A stretch of DNA of 34,628 nucleotides from Phycisphaerae bacterium (GCA_016929245.1 JAFGJE010000209.1:1-34628); one strand, 5' to 3'; shown: positions 1-8,177, numbered from the stretch's first letter. The notes: generated by a model not told the origin, from the sequence alone. A program made the numbers and translations.

Positions 1-244
1 CGTCGAAGTGAATGGTATGTCCCTGGATGTTCAGCGGACGCTCTTCCCGGTTGTCGATCGCCAGTCGGCGAATCCAGGCGACGTCCTCGGCCGAGTCGTC
101 GCAGACGACGACCTTTTCCGGCTGACCCAGTTCAATGGCGTGGGCGACGAACGCATTGACTTCGTCGTTTTGCAACGCATCGAGCTTCGCGAAGCTCGCG
201 TCGTCCATCTTCGACTTGAGGATATCGACAGTTTGACCGTTCAT
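1..244 (-). CDS. pckG: Phosphoenolpyruvate carboxykinase (GTP), N-terminal part, cut by window edge
   Basis: Only the first 81 codons are present; the gene runs off the left edge. The enzyme converts oxaloacetate plus GTP to PEP in the cytoplasm (gluconeogenesis or anaplerosis). The start ATG at 244 is preceded by a good ribosome binding site (GAGGAG about 5 nt upstream). The N-terminus reads MNGQTVDILKSK, then a VVVCDDSAEDVAWIRRLA segment and RPLNIQGHTIHFD, which I recall as the N-terminal nucleotide-domain pattern of archaeal-type GTP-dependent PEPCK. The family assignment rests on this N-terminal similarity only; the catalytic P-loop and metal-binding parts lie outside the window. A consensus-like promoter lies about 100 nt upstream, so it is probably transcribed separately from purA. 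Confidence 0.6.
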   Translation of the reverse strand, partial: MNGQTVDILKSKMDDASFAKLDALQNDEVNAFVAHAIELGQPEKVVVCDDSAEDVAWIRRLAIDNREERPLNIQGHTIHFD

Positions 245-347
245 GGTACTCCTCGGGGGTTTCGGTAATAAGAAATTCTCATTGGGAAACCGGCGGATGA
301 TGCGGGTAGTGATCCTCCGTCGATGTGCCCATTTCGCTTGAGGACAG

Positions 348-376
348 TAAATACGGGATTTGTTTCCGGTTGTCAA
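348..376 (-). promoter_or_regulatory. Predicted sigma70-type promoter for pckG
   Basis: On the minus strand a perfect -35 box TTGACA (371-376) is followed by a 17-nt spacer and TATTTA (348-353, a weak 3/6 match to TATAAT). It lies in the gap between the purA stop and the pckG start and would leave a 5' leader of roughly 95 nt. No riboswitch was recognised in that leader. Confidence 0.45.
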
Positions 377-393
377 GCACAAAGAAAAATCTT

Positions 394-1683
394 TCAAATG
401 AAACAGTCCCGCACCATAATCGCGTCTCGTTTTGGCCCAACGGAAATCAACCGGACCGGCAGATCGATTAACTCTTCGATTCTCTTGACATAACGACGTG
501 CCGCCAAAGGTAAGTCATCAAATCTTCGAATCCTGGATATATCACCTTTCCACCCCGGCATCTTTTCCCAAACCGGTTTTGCACGATCCAATAGCGCAGA
601 AACAGGGAATGTATCCGTGTCTTTCCCATTAATCCAATAGGCTTTACAGATGGGGATTTCATCCAGATAACTCAGCACGTCCAGATTGGTCAAGGCAATT
701 TCCGTCGCTCCCTGGACACGACAGCCATAACGGGTAGCAACCATGTCCAACCAACCCACACGTCGTGGACGGCCGGTTGTCGCGCCATATTCTCCGGCAT
801 CGCCACCGCGACGGCGTAATTCATTCGCCGCTTCATCAAACAATTCCGTTACGAAGGGACCGGCTCCCACACAGGAGGAGTACGCCTTGACCACCGCCAC
901 AATGCGCCGTATCGACCACGTTGGAACACCGGCTCCCACGGAAGCGAATCCCGCCAGGGGGGACGAAGAAGTCGGATAGGGATACACACCATGATCCGGA
1001 TCACGAAGTGCTCCCAGTTGTCCTTCCAAAAGGATCCGTTTTTCATCCTTCAACGCGGTATGCAACACCTCCGTGACATCACGCACAAACGGACGAATTT
1101 GCTTCCCTTCCTTCAATAATTCGGGCAACAGTTCCTTGGTGGAAAGGACTGGCCGTCCGTACAAATATTTGAGGAGAATGTTTTTCGCCGCCAGCGAAGC
1201 TTCCAGACGACTTCGTAATCGATCCTCCTCGAAAAGATCCGCCACCTGTATGCCGAGTTTAAGATATTTGTCGGCGTAAAAAGGAGCGATTCCAACCTTG
1301 GTCGAGCCGAATTTTCTATCTCCCAATCGCCGCTCTTCGTATTCATCAAATCGGATATGATACGGCATGACCACCTGCGCCCGATCTGAAATCATCAATT
1401 TCGGTTCCGGTACACCACGGGAAATCAGTTCATCCCGTTCGGAAAGGAAAGCCGATATATTCACCGCCACGCCGGGACCAAGAATATTCACAACGTTTGG
1501 ATAGAAAACACCCGAAGGCAGCAAGTGCAACGCGAACTTTCCGTAATCATTGATAACGGTGTGTCCGGCATTGTTTCCTCCCTGAAAGCGAACCACAAAG
1601 TCCGCCTTTCCGGAAAGATAATCTGTAATTTTCCCTTTACCTTCATCGCCCCAATTCGCCCCAATCACTGCGGTCGCCGTCAT
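394..1683 (-). CDS. purA: Adenylosuccinate synthetase
   Basis: It catalyses IMP + L-aspartate + GTP -> adenylosuccinate, the first committed step of AMP synthesis, in the cytoplasm. The start ATG at 1683 gives 429 residues, the usual family length, and begins MTATAVIGANWGDEGKGK. The GDEGKGK loop carries the catalytic Asp, and GGNNAGHTVIND about 30 residues later carries the catalytic His. Further family signatures are DPDHGVYPYPTSSSP and the C-terminal TTGRPRRVGWLD loop. An AAGGAAAGGA-like ribosome binding site precedes this start; the open frame continues upstream but overlaps the preceding gene and lacks family similarity. It starts 23 nt after the stop of the XRE/cyclase-fold gene and is probably co-transcribed with it, so that protein is a candidate local regulator of AMP synthesis. 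Confidence 0.95.
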   Translation of the reverse strand: MTATAVIGANWGDEGKGKITDYLSGKADFVVRFQGGNNAGHTVINDYGKFALHLLPSGVFYPNVVNILGPGVAVNISAFLSERDELISRGVPEPKLMISDRAQVVMPYHIRFDEYEERRLGDRKFGSTKVGIAPFYADKYLKLGIQVADLFEEDRLRSRLEASLAAKNILLKYLYGRPVLSTKELLPELLKEGKQIRPFVRDVTEVLHTALKDEKRILLEGQLGALRDPDHGVYPYPTSSSPLAGFASVGAGVPTWSIRRIVAVVKAYSSCVGAGPFVTELFDEAANELRRRGGDAGEYGATTGRPRRVGWLDMVATRYGCRVQGATEIALTNLDVLSYLDEIPICKAYWINGKDTDTFPVSALLDRAKPVWEKMPGWKGDISRIRRFDDLPLAARRYVKRIEELIDLPVRLISVGPKRDAIMVRDCFI

Positions 1684-1706
1684 GGAACCATCCTTTCCTT
1701 CCTTCG

Positions 1707-2438
1707 TTAACACTTGATCTGACATACCGTGATGGGTTGGCTGATCCCCGTGAATTGAACCTGTTGTTCTGAATCTATGGACACCAAATTCGTCAGATTG
1801 GCCAGAACAAGGGAAGTGGCGGCTATTCCGCTTTCGGTATTTCCCGCCGCCCAACCCGCCGTCAAACGGGCAATGCTCACGGTTTCGCCCATAATATCCG
1901 GAGAGGCGTACTCAGGATGCCCAATGGTGCCCAGGTAAATCGTTCCCGTCGCCATTCCGATTTTCAGTTGCGTGGTCGAAGACGCCTTTGCACAAAGCGA
2001 CGCTAAAACCGCTCGTTTTTGGTGTTCTATACCCGAAAAAAAGCACAGAATTCCCGGTCCGTTGTACTTGATCGGCACGCCGTCATACTGCAGGACGGCT
2101 TGGGTTACCTGGTAACAAACTCCGTTGGTCCACGAAGCGAAATCCCGCGGGGAGAGAGTTTCGGACATCTCTCGGGCATTTTGCACACCCGAGAACAGTA
2201 CCGTTGCCTCGAAAAGGTCACGATGTTCCTCATGCGCGCCGAGCAACCAGTCTACGGAAACACCTAACAGAGTCCCCAATGCCGGAAGGAGAGAAATATC
2301 CGGCGCATTTTCTCCACGCTCCCATTTCGATACCGCCTGCGGACTCACTTGTAGCGCCGCGGCGACATCGGACTGCTTCAATCGACATTTTTCTCGTCGC
2401 TCGCGAATTCGTGTACCGAATTGATTCAGATTCATCAT
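1707..2438 (-). CDS. XRE-family helix-turn-helix regulator fused to a degenerate nucleotidyl cyclase domain
   Basis: This is a 243-residue protein. Residues 7-67 form an XRE-type HTH (FGTRIRERREKCRLKQ, then SPQAVSKWERGENAPD). Residues 75-240 resemble the class III adenylate/guanylate cyclase fold: ATVLFSG near 78-84, KYNGPGILCFF at 124-134, LKIGMATGTIYLGTIG at 158-173, then GETVSIARLTAGWA. The two metal-binding Asp positions appear replaced, by Gly84 (normally F-x-D) and Pro128 (normally G-D-G), and the usual VNxAxRL motif is altered. Catalysis is therefore unlikely and a nucleotide-sensing role is inferred. The start is the first of two consecutive ATGs (2438, 2435) after AGGAGAAGGA. It is followed after 23 nt by purA. 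A palindrome overlaps its own -35 box, suggesting autoregulation. Confidence 0.75.
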   Translation of the reverse strand: MMNLNQFGTRIRERREKCRLKQSDVAAALQVSPQAVSKWERGENAPDISLLPALGTLLGVSVDWLLGAHEEHRDLFEATVLFSGVQNAREMSETLSPRDFASWTNGVCYQVTQAVLQYDGVPIKYNGPGILCFFSGIEHQKRAVLASLCAKASSTTQLKIGMATGTIYLGTIGHPEYASPDIMGETVSIARLTAGWAAGNTESGIAATSLVLANLTNLVSIDSEQQVQFTGISQPITVCQIKC

Positions 2439-2470
2439 TCCTTCTCCTATCCGCGCTATTTCATTCTGAC

Positions 2471-2499
2471 ATAGTAACTTTGCTATTGTTCTGTAACAA
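2471..2499 (-). promoter_or_regulatory. Predicted promoter of the regulator-purA operon
   Basis: On the minus strand TTGTTA (2494-2499) and TACTAT (2471-2476) are separated by exactly 17 nt, each a 4/6 match to the sigma70 consensus. The start codon lies about 33 nt beyond the -10 box. The -35 box lies inside the palindrome at 2485-2500. Confidence 0.45.
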
Positions 2500-2500
2500 T
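2485..2500. promoter_or_regulatory. Candidate operator, 16-bp palindrome
   Basis: ATTGTT CTGT AACAAT has perfect 6-bp arms around a 4-bp centre and covers the predicted -35 box of the XRE/cyclase-fold gene. Its position and symmetry suit a dimeric XRE repressor controlling itself and purA. Binding is inferred, not shown. Confidence 0.4.
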
Positions 2501-2564
2501 GGCGAGATGGTTGAATCCTCTGACGATATTGTTGAATCAAAATAATTGATCTCTTGTAAATGGG

Positions 2565-2745
2565 GTGCCGTGGTTCGCGCAGCGCCGCGAAGCAACCACG
2601 TCTAATCGCCGGTAGCAGGGAACGGGCAGCAGGCAGCAGGAAAGCAAGACATGGGAAATCTCCAGTCGTCCCGCTGCCTGCTCCCCGCTCCCTGCCGCCC
2701 GTTGTTGGACGTGGTTGCTTCGCGGCGCTGCGCGAACCACGGCAC
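2565..2745. repeat. Large inverted-repeat element with perfect 38-bp arms
   Basis: The arm at 2565-2602 (GTGCCGTGGTTCGCGCAGCG...) is the exact reverse complement of 2708-2745. The roughly 105 bp between them is itself partly symmetric: GCAGGGAACGGGCAGCAGG-like wording on the left is mirrored near 2675-2700. There is no ORF or transposase inside. It resembles a MITE or REP-like intergenic palindrome and would form a very long hairpin if transcribed. Confidence 0.85.
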
Positions 2746-2782
2746 TCGAACATCCGGGAAAAAAAGGAATTTATCCAGCCCG

Positions 2783-2810
2783 TTGCAAATTGTCGCCGGT
2801 TGAGTACCAT
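2783..2810 (+). promoter_or_regulatory. Possible promoter giving a leaderless purM transcript
   Basis: TTGCAA (2783-2788), a 16-nt spacer and TACCAT (2805-2810) are followed 7 nt later by the purM ATG, which has no visible Shine-Dalgarno sequence. A start at about 2817 would give an mRNA that begins at or near its start codon. Both boxes are only 4/6 matches, so this is tentative. Confidence 0.25.
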
Positions 2811-2816
2811 ACCGGC

Positions 2817-3902
2817 ATGGCCAAGACGACAACTTCATCTCAGGCGATCACCTACAAACAGGCCGGAGTCGATATTGACGCCGGCGACGCGATGGTGCAA
2901 TTGATCAAGCCCATGGTGCAGGCGACGCACAATCCCCGCGTCATGGACAATTTCGGCGGATTCGCGGGACTCTTCCGCCTGGACTTCGGCGAGAAACTTT
3001 TCCGGAAGCAATACCGCGATCCGGTGTTGGCGGCCTGCACGGACGGCGTGGGCACGAAGCTGAAAATCGCCTTCCTGATGGACAAACTCGACACCGTCGG
3101 GATCGATCTCGTGGCGATGAGCGTCAACGACCTGGTCTGCGGCGGCGCCGAACCGCTGTTCTTCCTGGATTACCTCGCCACGGGCAAACTCGACCCGCGG
3201 CGTATGGCGGAAATCGTCAAGGGAATCACGGACGGGTGTCGTCAGTCCAATTGCGCCCTGCTGGGCGGGGAGACGGCCGAGATGCCGAGTTTCTACAAGC
3301 CGAAGGAATTCGACCTGGCCGGATTCGCCGTGGGCGTCGTCGAGCGGGCGCGCATCGTGGACGGAAGCACCACCGAGCCGGGCGATATCGCTATCGGACT
3401 GGCGTCGGACGGCCTGCATTCCAACGGATACGGACTGGCGCGGCGCGTGCTGCTGGAAATGGCCGGCTACAAAGTCACCGATTGTCCCGCGGAACTCGGC
3501 GGTTCGAGTATCGGCGAGGAAATGCTCCGCCCGACGCGCATCTACGTCAAGGCGGTCCTGGACGTGCTGCAGAAGTACAAAGTCAAGCGGCCGGTCAAGG
3601 CGATGGCCCACATCACCGGGGGCGGCCTGCCGGGCAACCTGCCCCGCGTGCTGCCGGAGGGCCTGACCGTTCGCGTCAAGGAAGACGCCTGGCCCGTTCC
3701 GCCGATTTTCTCCCTGATCGCCCGAAAGGGACCCGTCGATTCGATTGAGATGAAACGAGTGTTCAACATGGGCGTCGGATACGTGATGATCGTCGCGCCG
3801 AATTTCGCCCGGTCGATTTTGGCAAGTCTTCACCGCGACGGGCAGCGCGCCTGGATCATCGGCAAGGTAAAAAAAGGCGGCCCGGAACTCCAGTGGCATT
3901 GA
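2817..3902 (+). CDS. purM: Phosphoribosylformylglycinamidine cyclo-ligase (AIR synthetase)
   Basis: It catalyses the ATP-dependent ring closure of FGAM to 5-aminoimidazole ribotide, step five of de novo purine synthesis, in the cytoplasm. The protein has 361 residues from ATG 2817 (MAKTTTSSQAITYKQAGVDI). Family signatures are DGVGTKLKIAFLMDKLDTVG, the GGETAEMP loop, SDGLHSNGYGLARRVLLEMA, AHITGGGLPGNLPRVLPEG and VFNMGVGYV. All expected conserved blocks are present and the length is normal. A longer frame upstream runs into the inverted repeat and is not supported. The next gene starts within about 40 nt and may be co-transcribed. It shares the purine pathway with nearby purA but lies on the opposite strand. 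Confidence 0.95.
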   Translation: MAKTTTSSQAITYKQAGVDIDAGDAMVQLIKPMVQATHNPRVMDNFGGFAGLFRLDFGEKLFRKQYRDPVLAACTDGVGTKLKIAFLMDKLDTVGIDLVAMSVNDLVCGGAEPLFFLDYLATGKLDPRRMAEIVKGITDGCRQSNCALLGGETAEMPSFYKPKEFDLAGFAVGVVERARIVDGSTTEPGDIAIGLASDGLHSNGYGLARRVLLEMAGYKVTDCPAELGGSSIGEEMLRPTRIYVKAVLDVLQKYKVKRPVKAMAHITGGGLPGNLPRVLPEGLTVRVKEDAWPVPPIFSLIARKGPVDSIEMKRVFNMGVGYVMIVAPNFARSILASLHRDGQRAWIIGKVKKGGPELQWH

Positions 3903-3940
3903 AGCGGAAACCTTCCCTGGCTCTCTCGACGGCGGTGAAC

Positions 3941-4990
3941 ATGAGCGAAGCACGTTGGCGATATCTTGTACGTCGGTCGCGGGAAACCTTCGGCCTGGAC
4001 CTGCGGGGGATGACCGTCGCGACGGAAGTCGGAAGCGGGGTGTTCCTGCTGACGCCCCTGATCGCCGCCCAGGCGGGGGCGGAAAACGTCTTCGCCCTCT
4101 GCCGCGACACTCGTTACGGTTCGGCGGCGGACATCACCCGCGAACTGATCGCACTGGCGAAATCGTGGGGATTGGCGGGGAAGATCGAAATCGTCATCGA
4201 TCGCGAAACGAATGAATGGACGCGGGCCGATATCGTGACGAACCTGGGAAACGTCCGCCCCCTCGACGCCGCGACAGCCGAACGGCTGGGACCTAAGACG
4301 GTCGTGCCGCTGATGTGCGAATCCTGGGAAGTCCGTCAGGCCGACGCGGACATCGCCGCCTTGCGGGCTAAGGGAATTCCCACCGCCGGCACGGATGAGC
4401 AGCATCCCGATCTTCGGACGATGGATTACCTCGGCACGCTGGCGGGCAAGCTGCTGCTGGAAATGCACGTGGAATGGTTTCGTTCGCGGGTGATGGTCAT
4501 CGGCGGCGGGAAGTTCGGCCGGGCGGTGGAGAGAGGTTTACAGGCCGGCGGAGCGGACGTGACGCGATTCGACACCTCCGCGGGCGCGGACGTCCTGACG
4601 GACGCGACAGCCGACATCGCCCTGAACACCTGCGATGCCGTTGTCGTGTGTGAACATCAATGGCGCGGGCCTTTGATCGGACCGGACGGACCGATCACGG
4701 CGGAGCAATTGGCGGCGTGTACCAATCGGCCGGTGGTGGCGCATATCTGCGGAAACGTAGCCGCCGAAACTCTTCCAAAAGCGGACATCCCCTACCGTCC
4801 GGAGCACCTGGCGCCGGCGGGTACGATGAGCCTGACGACGGCGTACCTGGGCCCGCGTCCGATGATCGACCTGCATACCGCCGGACTGAAGGTCGGCGAG
4901 GAACTCGCACGAGCGGTTCGTGAAGGATACTCCGGCGGAGACGCGGAAGCCCGGGCGGCCGGGCGATGCCGTCTGGTGGAAAACGATTAG
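3941..4990 (+). CDS. Rossmann-fold dehydrogenase-like protein of unknown substrate
   Basis: A 349-residue protein if started at ATG 3941; a GTG at 3893, overlapping the purM stop, would add 16 residues. The central sequence SRVMVIGGGKFGRAVERGL (GxGxxG-like glycine loop near 188-193) followed by an acidic strand end (VTRFD) indicates a dinucleotide-binding Rossmann domain. It is preceded by a long helix, LGTLAGKLLLEMHVEWF, an arrangement that recalls two-domain NAD-binding enzymes. Conserved-looking stretches include CESWEVRQADADI, AGTDEQHP and HICGNVAAETLP. I do not recognise the family and assign no substrate. Its end overlaps the start of the next, membrane-protein gene by 25 bp, suggesting coupled expression. 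Confidence 0.6.
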   Translation: MSEARWRYLVRRSRETFGLDLRGMTVATEVGSGVFLLTPLIAAQAGAENVFALCRDTRYGSAADITRELIALAKSWGLAGKIEIVIDRETNEWTRADIVTNLGNVRPLDAATAERLGPKTVVPLMCESWEVRQADADIAALRAKGIPTAGTDEQHPDLRTMDYLGTLAGKLLLEMHVEWFRSRVMVIGGGKFGRAVERGLQAGGADVTRFDTSAGADVLTDATADIALNTCDAVVVCEHQWRGPLIGPDGPITAEQLAACTNRPVVAHICGNVAAETLPKADIPYRPEHLAPAGTMSLTTAYLGPRPMIDLHTAGLKVGEELARAVREGYSGGDAEARAAGRCRLVEND

Positions 4991-6582
4991 GAATTCGACA
5001 GGTGGAGTTGCTTTTGATTCTCATCGCGGCGGGGGGTCTTCGGGCGCTGAGTCTGCTGTCTCCCTCGTCGGACGAAGTGATCCACTTGTGGAACGTGCGA
5101 TTTCGCCGACAGCACGGGAATTTTCGTTCGCAGGTTCTCACGGACGGCGTCTTTGAAGGCCGACGAGGATATCCCACCTTGTCGCACGGGATCATTTCAC
5201 TGTTTCCTCAACGAATCTGGAAACCGGCGGGATTGGGATTGAACGTATTCTGGGATCTCGTGGTCATCGCGGTTTCGTGGTGGTTCCTTTCCCGGATCGA
5301 AGGCCCTGGGATCGCGGGATTTTCCTTCGCCACGTGCGCGGGACTCCTGATCGCCACCTGCCCCCTGCTGATTCCCGTGAATCCCCGGATGCGCTCGTTA
5401 GGCGCGCGAACCTTCGGGGGGATGCTGTGCTTCGGGTATTTTCTGGCGATGGGATACGGATTGCTGGTTCACCCTCTGTGGGGGGGGCTGGTGTGCGTCG
5501 TGTTCGGCCTGCTGATCGTCGGAGGATCGCAGTTCGGAATTCAGGTGATGGTATTCGTTTCGCTGACAATCGCGGCGGTGTTTCCGCACTGGTTGCCGGT
5601 GGCGGTGTTGGCGGCGGTGGGAATTGTCGCCTGGTGTGTTCCCTGGTTGGGATTGCGGGACGTTCTTCGATTTCGCAAAGCCCACATGGCGTGGTATTTC
5701 CGCAACCAGCAGAAAGAAGGCACGGCCCCGGCGACGCGAAATCGACTGAAGGATCATTTGCGCTTTCCCGTGGATCTCGCGCTGCATCCTCGAAAGGCGC
5801 TGCTGCTGGTGTACTATCACTCCAGCATTCTGGGCCTGCTGGTCACACTCCCGATGCTCAGTGTCGGTGTGATTCTCTGGGGAATGCGGGATTTTTCCGC
5901 GACGCTGCTGGACGATCCGGTGCGACAGTACGCCGCGATGGTGGTATTGGGAACGGCTGTCGCGTTCGTATTGACGTCGCTGCCGCGGTTGATGTTTCTG
6001 GGGGAGGCGGAGCGATATTTCGAGTATTCCGTACCGTTCCTGGCGATGCTGTTCGTGTACCTGGCGGGAACTTCGTCAAACGCGGCCGCGTGGTTCTGGG
6101 GAATGCTGGGGGCGCAGATGTTTCTGTGTCTCGTGCAACTGATGATTTCCCGCCGGGACGCCCGCGGCGCGGGACGGCATGGAGAGCCTGTGCGATATCG
6201 AGAAGAGCTCAGGCAATTCATCACCGCCGCGCCGCCGCATCGGATTCTGACGCTGCCGGTGAAGGATTCGTACGAGATATCCACCTGGAGCGACGGCCGA
6301 CACCGGTTTTACTACCGCTTCATCATGCTTCCGCGCGACACGAAGAGATTCGCGTACATGGACGAGGATTGCGCCACGCTGAGTTACCCCCGCACGGACC
6401 TGGAACATTTCCGCGAGCGCTACGACGTGGATTGGGTGGTCTTCGACAAAACCTGGCTCGCCAAAGCGGAATCGGAAGGTTTTTCGTATCCCCTGGAACG
6501 TTATCCGGCTGTGTGGGAAAACGACGGTTTCCTGATCGTATCCCTTTTCCCCCTCGATCACTCCTCCACGGATGAGGAATAG
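4966..6582 (+). CDS. Multi-pass membrane protein, GT-C glycosyltransferase-like
   Basis: A 538-residue protein with about ten hydrophobic segments in the first 400 residues and a soluble C-terminal part of about 140 residues (from REELRQFITAAPPHRILTLP). An acidic SDEVIHLW motif (near 35-42) lies just after the first membrane segment, where GT-C fold polyprenyl-sugar transferases keep their catalytic Asp/Glu. That resemblance is structural inference; no specific family is recognised. The start is ambiguous: ATG 4966 overlaps the previous gene by 25 bp, while GTG 5002 has AGGA 9 nt upstream and begins just before the first membrane helix. Its 3' end overlaps the convergent flippase gene by 25 bp. 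The flippase next to it supports a role in surface glycan assembly. Confidence 0.6.
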   Translation: MPSGGKRLGIRQVELLLILIAAGGLRALSLLSPSSDEVIHLWNVRFRRQHGNFRSQVLTDGVFEGRRGYPTLSHGIISLFPQRIWKPAGLGLNVFWDLVVIAVSWWFLSRIEGPGIAGFSFATCAGLLIATCPLLIPVNPRMRSLGARTFGGMLCFGYFLAMGYGLLVHPLWGGLVCVVFGLLIVGGSQFGIQVMVFVSLTIAAVFPHWLPVAVLAAVGIVAWCVPWLGLRDVLRFRKAHMAWYFRNQQKEGTAPATRNRLKDHLRFPVDLALHPRKALLLVYYHSSILGLLVTLPMLSVGVILWGMRDFSATLLDDPVRQYAAMVVLGTAVAFVLTSLPRLMFLGEAERYFEYSVPFLAMLFVYLAGTSSNAAAWFWGMLGAQMFLCLVQLMISRRDARGAGRHGEPVRYREELRQFITAAPPHRILTLPVKDSYEISTWSDGRHRFYYRFIMLPRDTKRFAYMDEDCATLSYPRTDLEHFRERYDVDWVVFDKTWLAKAESEGFSYPLERYPAVWENDGFLIVSLFPLDHSSTDEE

Positions 6583-8078
6583 AGCGTATTGATATCACCG
6601 CGTTTCGACGCGTCTTGAAGGGTTTGTTCCTGCAATTCATTTCGGAGGGTGTTGGCTTTGCGCCAGGCGTTTCGGGCGAATGGATACGCCGCGACCGCGT
6701 AAAAAACGATTCCCGAAGACCGAAACAGCACTTGCCACGACGGCCACAGATACGCGACTCCCTCGGCGATTCCCCAGGCCGCCATCCCCAACAACGAGAT
6801 GAGAACCAGTGGAAGGATCGGATAGCGAATCCCGGACAGGCGGGAAGAATACAGCAATCGCATACCGTTCCACAGCAGGTAGGTGATGACGGTGGCGACG
6901 GCGGCGCCGATAATTCCCCATATCGGAATGAACCAGAGATTCAACAGCACATTGCCCACCGCCGCCAATACCGCCGAGATGGACAGCAAATGACTCTTTT
7001 TCTCCAGGACGATCCCGAATCCAGCGAAATACAACAGGCCATGCAGAAGATAGGAAAACGCGATCAACGGAAGAACTCCGGAAGCGGGGTAATAGGAGGG
7101 GGTTTTCGCCAGCAAATGGATGATGGTTTCGGAATAACACGCCAATCCGACGACGATGATCATCCAGGTACTGTAGAAAAGAAGGGAGCAGACGGACAGG
7201 AGCGATTCCAGAATCGGCCGTTGCGATTCCATCCGCAAAAAGCGGGGAATGATCGCCTGCTTGATCACCGTTTGCGTCAGGAACTGTATGGGCGTGGCGA
7301 CGCGATACCCCAGGGAATACACGCCCACGCTCCCCTCCGGCGCCAGCCATTGCAACAAATACCGATCCCCGGACTGAATCATGATGCTGGAATAGCAGTC
7401 CATCAATCCCCGATATCCGAAATGAAGTGGATGGGCCAAGAAACGCAACCCCCACGTCGGTTTCAATTGGGGTAACAGGATCGCCAATAGAGGAATGCAG
7501 GAGGCGGCCGTGACAATCACGCGAATCTGAATCAACCCCAGAAGTTTATTCTCCATCCCCGGAAGGAGCAGAAACGTAGCGGCCAGAATTCCCACACCCC
7601 GCGCGATGGAAATAAAAGCGAAGCTTTTCGGCAGAACGCGAAGAAACATATACTGATTCAGCAAACCCAGAAGCGGATCCAGGAGAATCATGGCCGCGAA
7701 CCACTGGATGACGGAAACATAATCCTGCCCGCGAAACATCAACCGATTGATCGGTTCGGCGTAGAACCAGAACAACAACGCGATCAGACCGGTGTAGACC
7801 AACAGGATGCACAGAATCCCGAACAAGAGTTGCCCGCGACGTTCGGTATAGTCCGGATGATAGAAGAAACGGCTGACGGCGGACAGCAGAGGACCTTGAA
7901 ATACACCCGCCAGAAGCAGCGTCGTAAACACGAGAAGCTCGATCGCGCCGAATCCGACCGGATTGATATACCCCGGTTGCGTAATCAGGGGAATAATGAG
8001 AAAGGAACACAGACGTTCCCCGAACGCGGCGATGAAATACCAGCTTACGCTTCTCAGAATGCCCGATTGCGATTTCAT
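6558..8078 (-). CDS. Wzx-like polysaccharide flippase (MOP superfamily)
   Basis: A 506-residue integral membrane protein with 12 to 14 hydrophobic segments spread along the whole length, typical of lipid-linked oligosaccharide or O-antigen flippases. It begins MKSQSGILRSVSWYFIAAFG and contains GDRYLLQWLAPEGSVGVYSLGY about halfway, matching the family pattern (RxLL...G..g.ysla.). The C-terminal tail is short and hydrophilic. It lies about 100 nt downstream of the radical SAM gene on the same strand and may be the last gene of the sulfonate cluster, or belong with the convergent GT-C-like gene. The transported substrate cannot be read from sequence. No strong ribosome binding site is visible at ATG 8078. 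Confidence 0.8.
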   Translation of the reverse strand: MKSQSGILRSVSWYFIAAFGERLCSFLIIPLITQPGYINPVGFGAIELLVFTTLLLAGVFQGPLLSAVSRFFYHPDYTERRGQLLFGILCILLVYTGLIALLFWFYAEPINRLMFRGQDYVSVIQWFAAMILLDPLLGLLNQYMFLRVLPKSFAFISIARGVGILAATFLLLPGMENKLLGLIQIRVIVTAASCIPLLAILLPQLKPTWGLRFLAHPLHFGYRGLMDCYSSIMIQSGDRYLLQWLAPEGSVGVYSLGYRVATPIQFLTQTVIKQAIIPRFLRMESQRPILESLLSVCSLLFYSTWMIIVVGLACYSETIIHLLAKTPSYYPASGVLPLIAFSYLLHGLLYFAGFGIVLEKKSHLLSISAVLAAVGNVLLNLWFIPIWGIIGAAVATVITYLLWNGMRLLYSSRLSGIRYPILPLVLISLLGMAAWGIAEGVAYLWPSWQVLFRSSGIVFYAVAAYPFARNAWRKANTLRNELQEQTLQDASKRGDINTLYSSSVEE

Positions 8079-8177
8079 GAATTTCGTTGCCTTACTCGCG
8101 GGAGTCTCATCGGCGCCGGACCGTCGGCGGAAACTCTCCGGGGGATCGTGGGATTCCGGGGAATTCGATTTCCGCGA

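Larger units (their letters stand above)
2439..2816. other. Divergent intergenic region between regulator-purA and purM
   Basis: This 378-bp gap holds the regulator promoter and palindrome on the left, a 181-bp inverted-repeat element in the middle (2565-2745), and a short purM upstream region. No protein-coding gene was recognised; the open frames here arise from the GC-rich repeat. Confidence 0.7.
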
